64,000 nucleotides of DNA from Burkholderia sp. 9120 (GTDB taxonomy: Bacteria > Pseudomonadota > Gammaproteobacteria > Burkholderiales > Burkholderiaceae): contig NZ_JQNA01000002.1 of the NCBI RefSeq assembly GCF_000745015.1, positions 1,612,001 to 1,676,000 of the forward strand, given 5' to 3'. The position numbers and the translations under genes were made by a program. Shown piece after piece: positions 27,661 to 37,167 of this stretch (the first letter of the stretch is position 1; every line of letters begins with the position of its first letter). The notes below the pieces were generated by a model. That model was not told the origin of the DNA. It was given only the letters and a program-made list of their open reading frames with translations, and did no database searches.

Positions 27661-29206
27661 TTATCGATGGCTGCCGCTCGCCTGCCTGGTTGGCGCCGGC
27701 ATGTCACTGGTCATGTCCGGCTGCACGATGGGGCCGGACTTCAGGCACCCCACTATCGCAGCACCGGATCAGTGGACCGGGCCTGCCGCAGCGAACCCGG
27801 CGGCTTCCGTCGCCGTTGCCGAACCGATCGACCCCGCGTGGTGGAATAGCTTTGGCGATCCGCTGCTCACGGAGTTGGTCACGCAGGCGATCCAGAATAA
27901 TCTGGATATCAAGGTCGCCGCTGCACGGCTGGCCGAGTCCCGGGCGCAACTCGGCCAATCCAGGGCGGCCGAATTCCCGACACTCGACGGGAACGCCTCC
28001 TATACCCGTGAGTTCCAGAGCCCGGATGGCGTCATCGGTCTGCTGGGCGGCACGGGAAGTTCGACGCCGGGGACCAGCACGAATGGCCTCGGCGGCCGGC
28101 AAGGAGGCGTACCGACGCAGGGCGCGACATCGAGCGGTCTGCCGCCATTCAATCTGTATCAGTATGGATTCGATGCCTCCTGGGAACTCGATCTGTGGGG
28201 TCGCGTGCGACGCACCGCCGAGAATGCGAGCGCCACCGCCGAGGCGCAAGCGGAGGCGCGACGTGACGCGGTGGTGTCGACCACGGCGGAAGTCGCGCGC
28301 GACTATCTCGACCTGCGTGGCATCCAGGAGAAGCTCCGTATCACCAGAGAGAATCTGGCTTACGCGCAGCGTACCGTCCAGTTGACGGCCGATCGCGCGC
28401 ACCACGGCTTGGCGACCGATCTCGATGTGGCCAATGCGCAGAGTCAAGCGGCGTCGACAGCGGCAGATATCCCGCAGGACGAGCAGCAGCAGGCCCAGCT
28501 CATCAATGCGATCGGGCTGCTGCTGGGCGAGTATCCGCAGGCGCTCGCCGCACGGTTGACCGCGCCGTCGGCCGCACCGGTGGTGCCGCCGCGCGTGCCG
28601 GTCGGACTGCCGTCCGAGCTGGCGCACCGTCGACCGGACATACGCGAGGCGGAAGCCACGTTGCATGCAGCGACAGCCAACATTGGCGCCGCCAAGGCAG
28701 ATTTTTTCCCGAAGATCACCTTGTCCGGCAGCGTGGCGATTCAGGCGACCCAGTTCACCAACCTGGGAAGCTGGGGCGCGCGCAGTTATAGCGCTGGACC
28801 TAGTCTGTCGATACCGCTCTTCGAAGGCGGCCAGTTGCGGGCGACGCTTGCCTTGAGAGAGGCGCAGCAGCAGGAGGCTGCCATCAATTATCGCAAGACG
28901 GTTTTGTCGGCTTTCAAGGACGTGGACGATGCGCTAACCGGCTATGCCGCGGAGCAACGGCGTCGGGATCGTCTTGATGAAAGCGTGCAGGCGTCACGAC
29001 GAGCGCTTGAGTTAGCCAATAAGCGCTATGTCAGAGGGATCTCCAATTACCTCGACGTACTGACAGCACAAAAGACCTTGCTCACCAACGAGGAACAACT
29101 GGCTGACAGCACGGCGACGGTGACGACCAATCTGGTGGCTTTATACAAAGCCCTGGGGGGCGGCTGGGATATCGCGGAAGCAAAAGTGAGTGACGCAGGG
29201 CAATGA
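27650..29206 (+). CDS. NodT/OprM family outer membrane efflux lipoprotein
   Basis: A 518-residue TolC-like channel protein. It starts with a lipoprotein signal (MSGC lipobox, Cys25) and a typical CTMGPDFRHP mature N-terminus, then WWNSFGDPLL and two repeats of the outer-membrane efflux domain (AARLAESRAQLGQSRAAEFP; RPDIREAEATLHAATANIGA). It closes the tripartite pump with the two preceding genes. The ATG at 27650 lies within the last codons of the transporter gene. A glycine/threonine-rich insertion (about residues 128-165) is longer than usual. Confidence 0.95.
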   Translation: MRTDYRWLPLACLVGAGMSLVMSGCTMGPDFRHPTIAAPDQWTGPAAANPAASVAVAEPIDPAWWNSFGDPLLTELVTQAIQNNLDIKVAAARLAESRAQLGQSRAAEFPTLDGNASYTREFQSPDGVIGLLGGTGSSTPGTSTNGLGGRQGGVPTQGATSSGLPPFNLYQYGFDASWELDLWGRVRRTAENASATAEAQAEARRDAVVSTTAEVARDYLDLRGIQEKLRITRENLAYAQRTVQLTADRAHHGLATDLDVANAQSQAASTAADIPQDEQQQAQLINAIGLLLGEYPQALAARLTAPSAAPVVPPRVPVGLPSELAHRRPDIREAEATLHAATANIGAAKADFFPKITLSGSVAIQATQFTNLGSWGARSYSAGPSLSIPLFEGGQLRATLALREAQQQEAAINYRKTVLSAFKDVDDALTGYAAEQRRRDRLDESVQASRRALELANKRYVRGISNYLDVLTAQKTLLTNEEQLADSTATVTTNLVALYKALGGGWDIAEAKVSDAGQ

Positions 29207-29225
29207 GAAATTTAAAGGAAAACCG

Positions 29226-29303
29226 ATGAGATACCTGCTGCTTCTACCGGGCGTGACTTTTCTGTTGTCGGCTTGCATTCCGCCGCCCCCGCCACTGGAA
29301 TGA
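29226..29303 (+). CDS. Predicted 25-residue lipoprotein at the end of the efflux operon
   Basis: Nineteen bases after the NodT-like stop, an ATG with AAAGGA upstream opens a 25-codon frame. It reads MRYLLLLPGV, TFLLSAC at residues 11-17, then five prolines after one isoleucine. LSAC is a good lipobox with Cys17 as the acylation site, preceded by a hydrophobic stretch. The mature peptide would be nine residues, C-I-PPPPP-L-E. Signal, lipobox and ribosome-binding site argue that it is expressed, but such a short frame may be fortuitous. Function is unknown. Confidence 0.5.
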   Translation: MRYLLLLPGVTFLLSACIPPPPPLE

Positions 29304-29355
29304 ACGCCAGCAAAGCGCCGACGATACGGAAAAGTATCGCCTACCAACAAGGCCA

Positions 29356-30663
29356 CTAGCCCCGCTTCAGCGCCAGCTCGCAAGGAACCTGGAACATCTC
29401 CCCGGCAATCGACCCGGCCCGTGCGACCGCATCGGCCGGTACGAATACATAAAACCGCCAGAGATCCGCATAACGATCCTGCAACGCGCCGATCTCCGCG
29501 AACGCGCCGCTGCCGGCGTCGTTCAACAACTCGAGCCCCCGGCTGGTTTCCACCGGCACGGCCGCTTCCTTCATCGCGGAGAGCGCGGGGCAGTACAAGA
29601 CCACATCCGCGAACGGCAGGCCTAGCTTCTCCGCCAGTTCCTTTTCTACCGCCGCGCGTTGAGCACGCGACACATGGTAACGGCTCACCCACTCCTTGCG
29701 CAGTTCCAGCGGCACGCTGCGCCCGGAGACCACATAGCCGCGTTTGAGCAGATCGCGATTCAGCGTGCGACGGGCGAGCGCCGCAGCATCCGCCACACCG
29801 CAACGCGCGAGACGATCCAGCAGCGTCCAGTCGTTGAGTTCGAGCAAATCGCTTTCGGCCAGCACGCCGTGATCGAGCGCGATCTCCACCGACTTCGAAA
29901 TCATCGCGCCGGCAACCACCTTGGTGTGGTGATAGTAAACGCGCTCGGTCAGGTAATACCGCAACCGCAGCACGCCGATGATCTCGGAGCGCGCGTCCGG
30001 CCGGTCCATGCCATGTCTGGCGAGCCGGATCACCAACCGGTCGGCGTGCTCGGCGAAGCAGCGGAAAATCCGGTCGTCGTAATTCTGCGAAAGACCGGCG
30101 AAGAAACTGTCGCGCCGCAGATAGTCGAGCAGATCGGCGTCGATGCTGCCCGACACGATGTCCTGCGCCCAGCGCGGCACGCTTTCCGGCGACGACAAAC
30201 CCAGCAGCCCGCCCACCACATCGCGAATACCCAGACGACTTAATGCAGCGCCCAACTCTCCGGCGAACATATCCGCGAGACGCGACCCCTTGTCGTGCCG
30301 CGCGAACAGGCGGCGCTCGTCTTCCAGCGTGTGGCCGAACGGCACGTGCGTGACGTCGTGAAGCAAGGCCGCCACGCCGATCGCGTCTTCCAGTTCAACG
30401 GAAATTGACAGCCCCGAGCGGCGCAAGCTCGCGACGATTTGATGCGCCACCGCGCAAACGCCGATCGAGTGATCGAAGCGCGTATGCAGCGCGCCAGGAT
30501 AGACGAGATGCGCGGTACCGAGTTGTTTGATTCCGCGCAGTCGCTGCATCGCCGGCAGATCGACGACGGCGGTCTCGAGGCTACTCAGTTCGATATCGCC
30601 ATGGATAGGGTCGCGCAGCAGCATAGGCATCCGGTTAGCTAGACGACGAAGCCGAATCGACAT
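29356..30663 (-). CDS. HD-domain phosphohydrolase (dGTPase/SAMHD1-like)
   Basis: A 435-residue HD-superfamily protein. It begins with LLRDPIHGDIELSSLE and MQRLRGIKQLG, then HTRFDHSIGV with the first metal-binding histidine (about residue 60-65), LLHDVTHVPFGHTLE with the HD pair at residues 102-103, and DADLLDYLRRD with the final aspartate. This layout is that of the SAMHD1/YdhJ-like group, some of which hydrolyse dNTPs; the substrate here is not shown. The ATG at 30663 was used; one at 30630 (MPMLLRDP) is equally plausible. Monocistronic, downstream of metR. Confidence 0.9.
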   Translation of the reverse strand: MSIRLRRLANRMPMLLRDPIHGDIELSSLETAVVDLPAMQRLRGIKQLGTAHLVYPGALHTRFDHSIGVCAVAHQIVASLRRSGLSISVELEDAIGVAALLHDVTHVPFGHTLEDERRLFARHDKGSRLADMFAGELGAALSRLGIRDVVGGLLGLSSPESVPRWAQDIVSGSIDADLLDYLRRDSFFAGLSQNYDDRIFRCFAEHADRLVIRLARHGMDRPDARSEIIGVLRLRYYLTERVYYHHTKVVAGAMISKSVEIALDHGVLAESDLLELNDWTLLDRLARCGVADAAALARRTLNRDLLKRGYVVSGRSVPLELRKEWVSRYHVSRAQRAAVEKELAEKLGLPFADVVLYCPALSAMKEAAVPVETSRGLELLNDAGSGAFAEIGALQDRYADLWRFYVFVPADAVARAGSIAGEMFQVPCELALKRG

Positions 30664-30792
30664 CCGGCAAAGCGGAAGTCGACGCCGAACTCAACACCAT
30701 GCATTCGCCAACGCAAGGCGCGTGGCACGAATGGCGCACGCCTTTGCCATGTCGCTTCAGCAAGGCGAACGGCTTGCGATCCAGAGCCTGCA

Positions 30793-31707
30793 TCATCGTG
30801 TTTCCTCGTGTTCGTTCAAGGCCGTTTCCGGCTTGCGCGCCAGATCGACAAAAGCCTTCAGATAGTCGACATCAATATCGGTTTCCCGCGCGCCGAGAAA
30901 AATCTGCTTGGCGATACCCTTGCGCCCCAAGCGCACCGGCACGAGGTTCATCGTGCCCGCATATTCTTCCACCAGCCAGCGCGGCAGCGCCGCGACGCCG
31001 CGGCCGCTCGCCACCATCTGCAGCATGATATCGGTGGTTTCGATCGCCTTGTGACGACGCGGCGTGATGCCCGCCGGCATCAGAAACTGATTGTAGATAT
31101 CCAGCCGGTCGGTCTCCACCGGATAGGTGATCAACACCTCCCGCGTCAACTGCTCCGGCTTCACATACTCAACCGCGGCCAGCGGATGTTCGCGATTCAC
31201 CACCAGCACCTGCTCGTAATCGAACACCGGTTCGAAGCGCAAGCCCGGCTTGTAAAGCGGGTCGGGCGTGACCAGCAGATCGATCTCATAGCCGAACAAC
31301 GCACCGATCCCGCCGAACTGAAATTTCTGTTTGACGTCGACATCGACGTCGGGCCAGCGCGCCAGATACGGCGATACGACCTTGAGCAGCCACTGATAGC
31401 ACGGATGACATTCCATGCCGATGCGCAGCGCCCCGCGCTCGCCCTGCGCGTATTGGCGCAGGCGTTCTTCGGCGAGATCCAGTTGCGGCAGCAAACGGTT
31501 CGCCACCGCTAGCAGATATTCGCCGGCCTGCGTCAACCGCAAGCTGCGCCCCTCGCGCAACCAGATATCAGTGCCCAACTGCTGCTCCAGCTTTTTCATG
31601 GAGTGGCTGAGCGCGGATTGCGTCACGCACAGGATGTCCGCCGCGGCGGTCAGCGAGCCGTGCTTGTCCACCGCCTGGACGATCGTCAGATGAATTCTCT
31701 CAAGCAT
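30793..31707 (-). CDS. metR: LysR family regulator MetR
   Basis: A 304-residue LysR-type regulator. The helix-turn-helix is HGSLTAAADILCVTQSALSH with KKLEQQLG after it, and the C-terminal effector domain has the MetR-like pattern (IGMECHPCYQWL, FQFGGIGALFGYEIDLLVTPDP). MetR activates metE and uses homocysteine as co-effector. It is divergent from metE with 121 bases between, which supports the name. An inverted repeat (31713-31764) lies between the genes. Confidence 0.93.
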   Translation of the reverse strand: MLERIHLTIVQAVDKHGSLTAAADILCVTQSALSHSMKKLEQQLGTDIWLREGRSLRLTQAGEYLLAVANRLLPQLDLAEERLRQYAQGERGALRIGMECHPCYQWLLKVVSPYLARWPDVDVDVKQKFQFGGIGALFGYEIDLLVTPDPLYKPGLRFEPVFDYEQVLVVNREHPLAAVEYVKPEQLTREVLITYPVETDRLDIYNQFLMPAGITPRRHKAIETTDIMLQMVASGRGVAALPRWLVEEYAGTMNLVPVRLGRKGIAKQIFLGARETDIDVDYLKAFVDLARKPETALNEHEETR

Positions 31708-31712
31708 GATTA

Positions 31713-31764
31713 TCCATGAACAAAACTAATGGTTCGTTGAATTATCACCATTTTACTTCATGGA
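31713..31764. promoter_or_regulatory. Inverted repeat in the metR-metE intergenic region
   Basis: TCCATGAA (31713-31720) and TTCATGGA (31757-31764) are perfect complements 36 bases apart. Both arms contain the TGAA/TTCA half-sites of the MetR consensus (TGAANNTNNTTCA). Other partial TGAA motifs lie in between. Likely MetR binding region; assignment by position and half-site match only. Confidence 0.5.
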
Positions 31765-31828
31765 AAGCGCTCTATAGCATTCACGCATCCCGAATCACAT
31801 CCGCAACTGACCGAATCAAGGCGACACG

Positions 31829-34120
31829 ATGGCAACCACACACAACCTGGGCTTTCCCCGCATCGGCGCGAAGCGCGAACTGAAATTCGCGCTGGAATCC
31901 TACTGGAAAGGCGAGTCCTCGCTCGACGATCTGAAGTCGCTGGGCGCGCAATTGCGTCAGCGTCACTGGGCGCACCAGGCCGACCTCGGCCTTGCCGCTG
32001 CCGGTGATTTCGCGTTCTACGATCAGGTGCTGGACATGAGCTTCACGCTGGGCAATCTGCCGGAGCGCGTGCAAGGTTTCCAAGGCGATACGCTCGACAA
32101 CGCTTTCCGCGTCGCCCGCGGCCGTTCGGCCAAAGGCGCCGAAGACCACAGCGCGTGCTGCGGCGGCGTCGCGGCCGGCGAGATGACCAAGTGGTTCGAC
32201 ACCAACTACCACTTCATCGTCCCCGAATTCAGCGCAAGCACGGCATTCAAGCTCGATCCGTCGCGTCTGCTGGACCAACTCGCCGAAGCTCGCGCGCAAG
32301 GCGTCCAGGTCAAGCCGGTGATCGTCGGCCCGGTGACGTATCTGGCGCTCGGCAAGGCCAAGGACGATTCCGACAAGCTGGCGCTGTTGCCGCGCCTGCT
32401 GCCGGTCTACGCCGAACTGCTGGCCACGCTAGCTGCGCAAGGCGTCGAATGGGTGCAGATCGACGAACCGATCCTGGTCACCGAACTGTCCGCCGAATGG
32501 CAACAGGCCGTCGACACCGCCTACCAGGCGCTCGCCAACAGCAAGGTCAAGCTGTTGCTCGCCACCTACTTCGGCCAGTTGCTCGGCAACCTGCCGCTCG
32601 TCTGCAAGCTGCCGGTGCAAGGTCTGCATCTGGATGCGATCAATGCGCGCGCCGAAGTCGACGCCGTGATCGCTCAATTGCCGCAAGACCGCGTGCTGTC
32701 GCTGGGCGTGATCAACGGCCGCAACATCTGGAAGACCGATCTTTCGAGCGTGCTCGACTGGCTCGAACCGGTCGCGAAGCAACTGGGCGAACGACTGTGG
32801 ATCGCACCGTCGTGCTCGCTGCTGCATGTGCCGGTGGATCTGGAAAGCGAACAGAAGCTGGATGCCGAAGTCCGCTCGTGGCTCGCCTTCGCGCTGCAGA
32901 AACTGGATGAACTGAAGGTGCTGGCCATCGCGCTGAATCAAGGCCGCGACGCGGTCAAGACCGAACTGGCCGCCAATCGCGCCGCCATTGCCGCACGCCG
33001 TGCTTCGCCGCGCGTCAACAACCCGGCGGTCAAGGCAGCGCTCGCGAAAATCAACCCGGCGCTCGGCCAACGCAAGAACGCGTACCCGGCGCGTGCCGAC
33101 AAGCAGGCTGCGCTACTGAAGCTGCCGGCGTATCCGACCACGACGATCGGCTCGTTCCCGCAGACCGGCGAAATCCGCCAGGCGCGCAGCCAGTTCAAGA
33201 GCGGCGCACTCGACGAAGCCGGCTACAAGACCGCGATGCGCGCCGAGATCGAACGCAGCGTGCGCGAGCAGGAAGCGTTGGGCCTCGACGTGCTGGTGCA
33301 CGGCGAAGCCGAGCGCAACGACATGGTCGAATACTTCGGCGAACAGCTCGACGGCTACGCGTTCAGCCAATTCGGCTGGGTGCAGTCTTACGGCTCGCGT
33401 TGCGTGAAGCCGCCTATCCTGTTCGGCGACATCAGCCGTCCGAAGGCGATGACGGTCGAATGGATCAAGTACGCGCAATCGCTCACCAGCAAGCCGATGA
33501 AGGGCATGCTGACCGGCCCGGTCACGATCCTGAACTGGTCGTTCGTGCGTGACGATCAGCCGCGTTCGGTGTCGTGCTACCAGTTGGCGCTGGCGATCCG
33601 CGAAGAAGTGATCGACCTCGAAAAGGCCGGCGTGCGCGTGATCCAGATCGACGAGGCCGCTTTGCGCGAAGGCCTGCCGCTGCGTCAGGCGCAATGGCAG
33701 GAATACCTGGATTGGGCGGTGGAATCGTTCCGCATCACGGCGAACGGCGTGGACGACGAAACGCAAATCCACACCCATATGTGCTATTCGGAATTCAACG
33801 ACATCATCGCGTCGATCGCCGACATGGACGCCGACGTGATCACGATCGAGACCTCGCGCTCGGACATGGAGTTGCTCGACGCATTCGACCACTTCAACTA
33901 TCCGAACGAAATCGGCCCGGGCGTGTACGACATTCACTCGCCGAACATTCCGACTCAGGAGCACATCGTGCAACTGATGAAGAAGGCCGCTGAGCGCATT
34001 CCGGCGCAGCGCCTGTGGGTGAATCCGGACTGCGGTCTGAAGACGCGTCAGTGGGAAGAGGTGCTTCCCGCGCTGACCAACATGGTCGCGGCTGCGAAAA
34101 CGCTGCGCGCCGCTTCGTAA
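31829..34120 (+). CDS. metE: Cobalamin-independent methionine synthase
   Basis: A 763-residue enzyme that transfers the methyl group of 5-methyl-THF-triglutamate to homocysteine. The N-terminal half starts [20 protein letters not shown]. The catalytic C-terminal half has [29 protein letters not shown] and the zinc ligands in [18 protein letters not shown] and NPDCGLKTR. It is full length. AAGG precedes the ATG. MetR is divergent. A 13-bp stem-loop follows the gene. No cobalamin riboswitch was seen in the short upstream region. Confidence 0.98.
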   Translation: MATTHNLGFPRIGAKRELKFALESYWKGESSLDDLKSLGAQLRQRHWAHQADLGLAAAGDFAFYDQVLDMSFTLGNLPERVQGFQGDTLDNAFRVARGRSAKGAEDHSACCGGVAAGEMTKWFDTNYHFIVPEFSASTAFKLDPSRLLDQLAEARAQGVQVKPVIVGPVTYLALGKAKDDSDKLALLPRLLPVYAELLATLAAQGVEWVQIDEPILVTELSAEWQQAVDTAYQALANSKVKLLLATYFGQLLGNLPLVCKLPVQGLHLDAINARAEVDAVIAQLPQDRVLSLGVINGRNIWKTDLSSVLDWLEPVAKQLGERLWIAPSCSLLHVPVDLESEQKLDAEVRSWLAFALQKLDELKVLAIALNQGRDAVKTELAANRAAIAARRASPRVNNPAVKAALAKINPALGQRKNAYPARADKQAALLKLPAYPTTTIGSFPQTGEIRQARSQFKSGALDEAGYKTAMRAEIERSVREQEALGLDVLVHGEAERNDMVEYFGEQLDGYAFSQFGWVQSYGSRCVKPPILFGDISRPKAMTVEWIKYAQSLTSKPMKGMLTGPVTILNWSFVRDDQPRSVSCYQLALAIREEVIDLEKAGVRVIQIDEAALREGLPLRQAQWQEYLDWAVESFRITANGVDDETQIHTHMCYSEFNDIIASIADMDADVITIETSRSDMELLDAFDHFNYPNEIGPGVYDIHSPNIPTQEHIVQLMKKAAERIPAQRLWVNPDCGLKTRQWEEVLPALTNMVAAAKTLRAAS

Positions 34121-34146
34121 GCCACACAATCTTTCTGCTCCCCAGG

Positions 34147-34178
34147 TTGCGCGCCGGCTCTATCCAGCCGGCGCGCAA
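34147..34178. terminator. Stem-loop between converging metE and msrA
   Basis: TTGCGCGCCGGCT (34147-34159) pairs perfectly with AGCCGGCGCGCAA (34166-34178) around CTATCC. There is no U-run on either side, so it may act as a transcript-end stabiliser or a weak, Rho-assisted bidirectional terminator. Confidence 0.6.
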
Positions 34179-34218
34179 CGCCGTGCATCGCTCGTACTGC
34201 CCGCCTCACGCACCCACC

Positions 34219-34980
34219 TTACGCGCCCACCTTCAACAACACCGCATCGTTGCGGTACAGATCCGGAAACATCGTCTTCAACGCCGTCACTTTCGGCATA
34301 TCGTTGATCGCGATATACGGGTAATCCGGATGCAGTGCGAGGAAATTCTGGTGATAGTTCTCCGCCGGATAGAAACCCTTGAAGTCCTCCACCCGCGTCA
34401 CGACCGGGCCTGAAAACACATGCGCTCTATCGAGCTGCGCGATATAAGCCTGCGCGACACTGCGTTGCTGCGCATCGGCGGGGAAAATCGCCGAGCGATA
34501 TTGCGTGCCGTGATCAGGGCCCTGGTAATTCAGCTCGGTCGGATTGTGCGCGACCGAAAAGAAAATCTGCAGCAGACGGCCGTAGCTGATCTGCGTCGGG
34601 TCGTAGGTGATCTGCACGGACTCCGCGTGCCCGGTGTCGCCCTCGCTGACGGTTTCGTATTGCGCCGTGCCGGCCGCGCCGCCGGTATAACCCGAGGCCA
34701 CCTGCTTCACGCCGCGAACGTGTTCGAACACGCCCTGCACGCCCCAGAAGCAACCGCCCGCGAACACCGCGGTTTCGCTATGCGCGGCGCCGGCTTTTTC
34801 GTCCTGTACGGGCGCCGGAATTTTGGTCACCGGTTCGGCGGAATGCGCGACGTGCTGCACGGCGAACACGCTCGCCACCAGCGCGGCGCAGATCGCCAGT
34901 CCGCCGAAAGGCGAGCGCTTACGCAACGAGGATGAGGATGAGGACGACGACCGCAACTGACTGCTCAATTTCGTATGCAT
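34219..34980 (-). CDS. msrA: Peptide-methionine (S)-S-oxide reductase, exported form
   Basis: A 253-residue MsrA. The catalytic motif GGCFWG has Cys77, followed by VFEHVRGVKQVASGYTGG, and NYQGPDHGTQYRSAIF is conserved. Residues 26-43 are a hydrophobic signal or anchor, so the enzyme should act in the periplasm. Eight consecutive serines (residues 11-18) lie before it. No cysteine follows Cys77, so the usual C-terminal resolving cysteines are absent and recycling must use an outside thiol. The DipZ-like gene 50 bases upstream on the same strand is the obvious partner (inference). Confidence 0.93.
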   Translation of the reverse strand: MHTKLSSQLRSSSSSSSSLRKRSPFGGLAICAALVASVFAVQHVAHSAEPVTKIPAPVQDEKAGAAHSETAVFAGGCFWGVQGVFEHVRGVKQVASGYTGGAAGTAQYETVSEGDTGHAESVQITYDPTQISYGRLLQIFFSVAHNPTELNYQGPDHGTQYRSAIFPADAQQRSVAQAYIAQLDRAHVFSGPVVTRVEDFKGFYPAENYHQNFLALHPDYPYIAINDMPKVTALKTMFPDLYRNDAVLLKVGA

Positions 34981-35030
34981 GATGTCCAGCCTTCAAAGAA
35001 TGAATGATCGATTAACGCCGTGCGGCCCGT

Positions 35031-36917
35031 TTAGCCGAACGTGAATGCAAACGCCTGCACGCCCGGATCCAGAAACTCGATCGTGAACGTGTGATCCGCG
35101 ACATCGCCGCTCTGTCGCACGAGTTGATAAAGACGCTGTTCGGTCACGGTGCCGCTGCCGTCGGCGGCAACATCGCTGCCGTGCGCCGCGCCCGGCGCCG
35201 CGCCATCCACGCTCACGCGAAAGCGCACCGGCTTGCCGTCCGCATCGGGGCCGAGCACGAGGTGCAGATCGCGTGCATGGAAGCGATAGACGATCCGTCC
35301 CGACGGTGCCGCGAGCGTTGCGTGTTCCGCGCCGACCTTCCACGAGCCGGCCAGCCCCCATTCGTTGACATCCGGCGACGACGGCGCGGCGTACGTATGC
35401 ACCTTGTCTTCAGCAGCCCCGCCCGGCGATGCGAAATTCTCCGCGCGCTCATAGCCGATGTACGTCTCCGGCGACTGCATGTCGGCGTTGTCCGCCGCGG
35501 CCTGCACGCCTTGCGCGCTGTTGCCCGGAATACCGAGCGCGACCTTCGATACGCTCACGTGACCCGCCTCGGTCAGCAGTTGCTGGATCACCTTTTCCGA
35601 CTCCGCATAGTCGCCTTCGCCGAAGTGGTGATAGCGGATCTGCCCTTTCGCATCGACGAAATAGTGCGCCGGCCAGTACTGGTTGTTCAGCGAACGCCAG
35701 ATCGCGTAGTTGTTGTCGATCGCGACCGGATAGTCGACGCCGAGGTCATGCACCGCTTTCTTCACGTTGTCGACATTGCGTTCGAACGCGAACTCCGGCG
35801 CATGCACGCCGATCACGACGAGCCCCTGATCCTTGTATTTCTGCGCCCACGCTTTGACGTACGGCAGCGAACGCAGGCAGTTGATGCACGAGTAAGTCCA
35901 GAAGTCGATCAGCACGACCTTGCCGCGCAGATCCTGCGCCGTCAGCGGCGGCGAGTTCAGCCATTGGACCGCGCCGTTCAGCGGCGGCAGCACGCCTTCC
36001 ACGGGCAACGCGGTCGCGACGGACGGCGTGACCACGGCGCGCATCATGCCGCCGTTGGCGTCGGCTGCGTTTGCCGTCGTCGTGGGCGCGTTGCCTTGCG
36101 CGTCGGTGTTGGCGTTGGCGGCGTTGGCGGCGTTGGTGGCGTCGGCTGCATTGCTCGCGTTGTCGGCCGCTACCGGCTGACCCGGCTTCGCGCCCGGCGA
36201 GAACTTGTCCACCAGCTTCTGTTCAAGCCCGCTGGTCGCCACCGTCGACACACGCGCCAGCACCCCGGTATCGAGGCCGAACGCAATCGCCACCACACCA
36301 CCCAGCATCGCCACGCCGATTCCGCGGCGAATCCATTCACCCGCGCCCAGCGAGCGCTTCATCGCCGTGAACACCCGGCCGCCGATCAGCAACGCCACCG
36401 CCAGCGACGTCGCCGCGCCGGCCGCATACGCCACCAGCAGCAGCGTGGTGCCGACGCTCGCGCCGCGCAAGGCCGCGCCGGTCAGCACCAGACCGAGAAT
36501 CGGACCCGCGCACGGCGCCCACAGCAAGCCGGTCGCAATGCCCAGCAGGAACGACGAACCCGCCCGCACCTGCTGGCCGTCGGCCTGCGCGAAGTTCGAC
36601 AGGCGATTGCCCGCGCTGACCAGCGGGCGCATCAGATGATCGGCGAAGCGCGGAAACAGCAGCGTCAGGCCGAACACGCCGAGCAGCACGATCGCGACCC
36701 AGCGGCCATACTGGTTGGCCTGCGTGACCCAGCCGCCGCCCACCGCGGCGAGCGTCGCGACCAGCGCGAAAGTCAGCGCCATGCCGGCGAGCAAAGGCAG
36801 GCCGCTGCGCACGAACGGCTGATCGGCGCGCGCGAACACGAACGGCAGCACCGGCAGAATGCACGGGCTGAGGATCGTCAGGGCGCCGCCGAGATAAGCG
36901 AGAACGATGAGTAACAT
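35031..36917 (-). CDS. DipZ-type thiol:disulfide protein: CcdA-like membrane domain plus TlpA-like thioredoxin
   Basis: A 628-residue fusion. The membrane part (residues 1-220, about six helices) keeps the two CcdA/DsbD cysteines in LSPCILP (Cys19) and LLWAPCAGP (Cys136). A linker (240-300) is Asn/Ala-rich. A TlpA-like periplasmic domain follows with the redox pair in YSCINCLRSLP (Cys344, Cys347) and YPVAIDNNYAIW. The last 150 residues resemble the beta-sandwich domain found at the end of DipZ proteins. It should move electrons from the cytoplasm to periplasmic thiols. It precedes the one-cysteine msrA by 50 bases. It diverges from the two-component genes. Confidence 0.9.
   Translation of the reverse strand: MLLIVLAYLGGALTILSPCILPVLPFVFARADQPFVRSGLPLLAGMALTFALVATLAAVGGGWVTQANQYGRWVAIVLLGVFGLTLLFPRFADHLMRPLVSAGNRLSNFAQADGQQVRAGSSFLLGIATGLLWAPCAGPILGLVLTGAALRGASVGTTLLLVAYAAGAATSLAVALLIGGRVFTAMKRSLGAGEWIRRGIGVAMLGGVVAIAFGLDTGVLARVSTVATSGLEQKLVDKFSPGAKPGQPVAADNASNAADATNAANAANANTDAQGNAPTTTANAADANGGMMRAVVTPSVATALPVEGVLPPLNGAVQWLNSPPLTAQDLRGKVVLIDFWTYSCINCLRSLPYVKAWAQKYKDQGLVVIGVHAPEFAFERNVDNVKKAVHDLGVDYPVAIDNNYAIWRSLNNQYWPAHYFVDAKGQIRYHHFGEGDYAESEKVIQQLLTEAGHVSVSKVALGIPGNSAQGVQAAADNADMQSPETYIGYERAENFASPGGAAEDKVHTYAAPSSPDVNEWGLAGSWKVGAEHATLAAPSGRIVYRFHARDLHLVLGPDADGKPVRFRVSVDGAAPGAAHGSDVAADGSGTVTEQRLYQLVRQSGDVADHTFTIEFLDPGVQAFAFTFG
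36115..36159. repeat. Degenerate 9-bp tandem repeat within the DipZ linker
   Basis: Five consecutive 9-base units on the plus strand (TTGGCGGCG twice, TTGGTGGCG, TCGGCTGCA, TTGCTCGCG) encode N-A-A-type tripeptides in the linker of the DipZ-like protein. Copy number changes would stay in frame. Confidence 0.7.
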
Positions 36918-37167
36918 GTCGGTTCCGGGCGTGGTTCGTGGATCGTTCAGGTCGGGCGCTCAGGCTGAAGCGATCCGGATTGGAGGAATATGACGGCATC
37001 GTAGTGCGCGACCGGTGTCGAAGTCCTCACAGAAAGTTAAATTAAATGTGATAACTCGCTGCCCGGAAATTTTGCACAATGGCGCAACCGGCCCGCTTTG
37101 CGGCAGCCCTTGCCGTCCGACCCGCCAAGCCACACCCCATCAGCGTTTGACAAGCCTCCACGAGCCC

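Noticed and set aside
34925..34950. Phase-variable microsatellite
   Set aside because: The repeats are multiples of three, so changes would not switch the frame; kept only as a minor observation.
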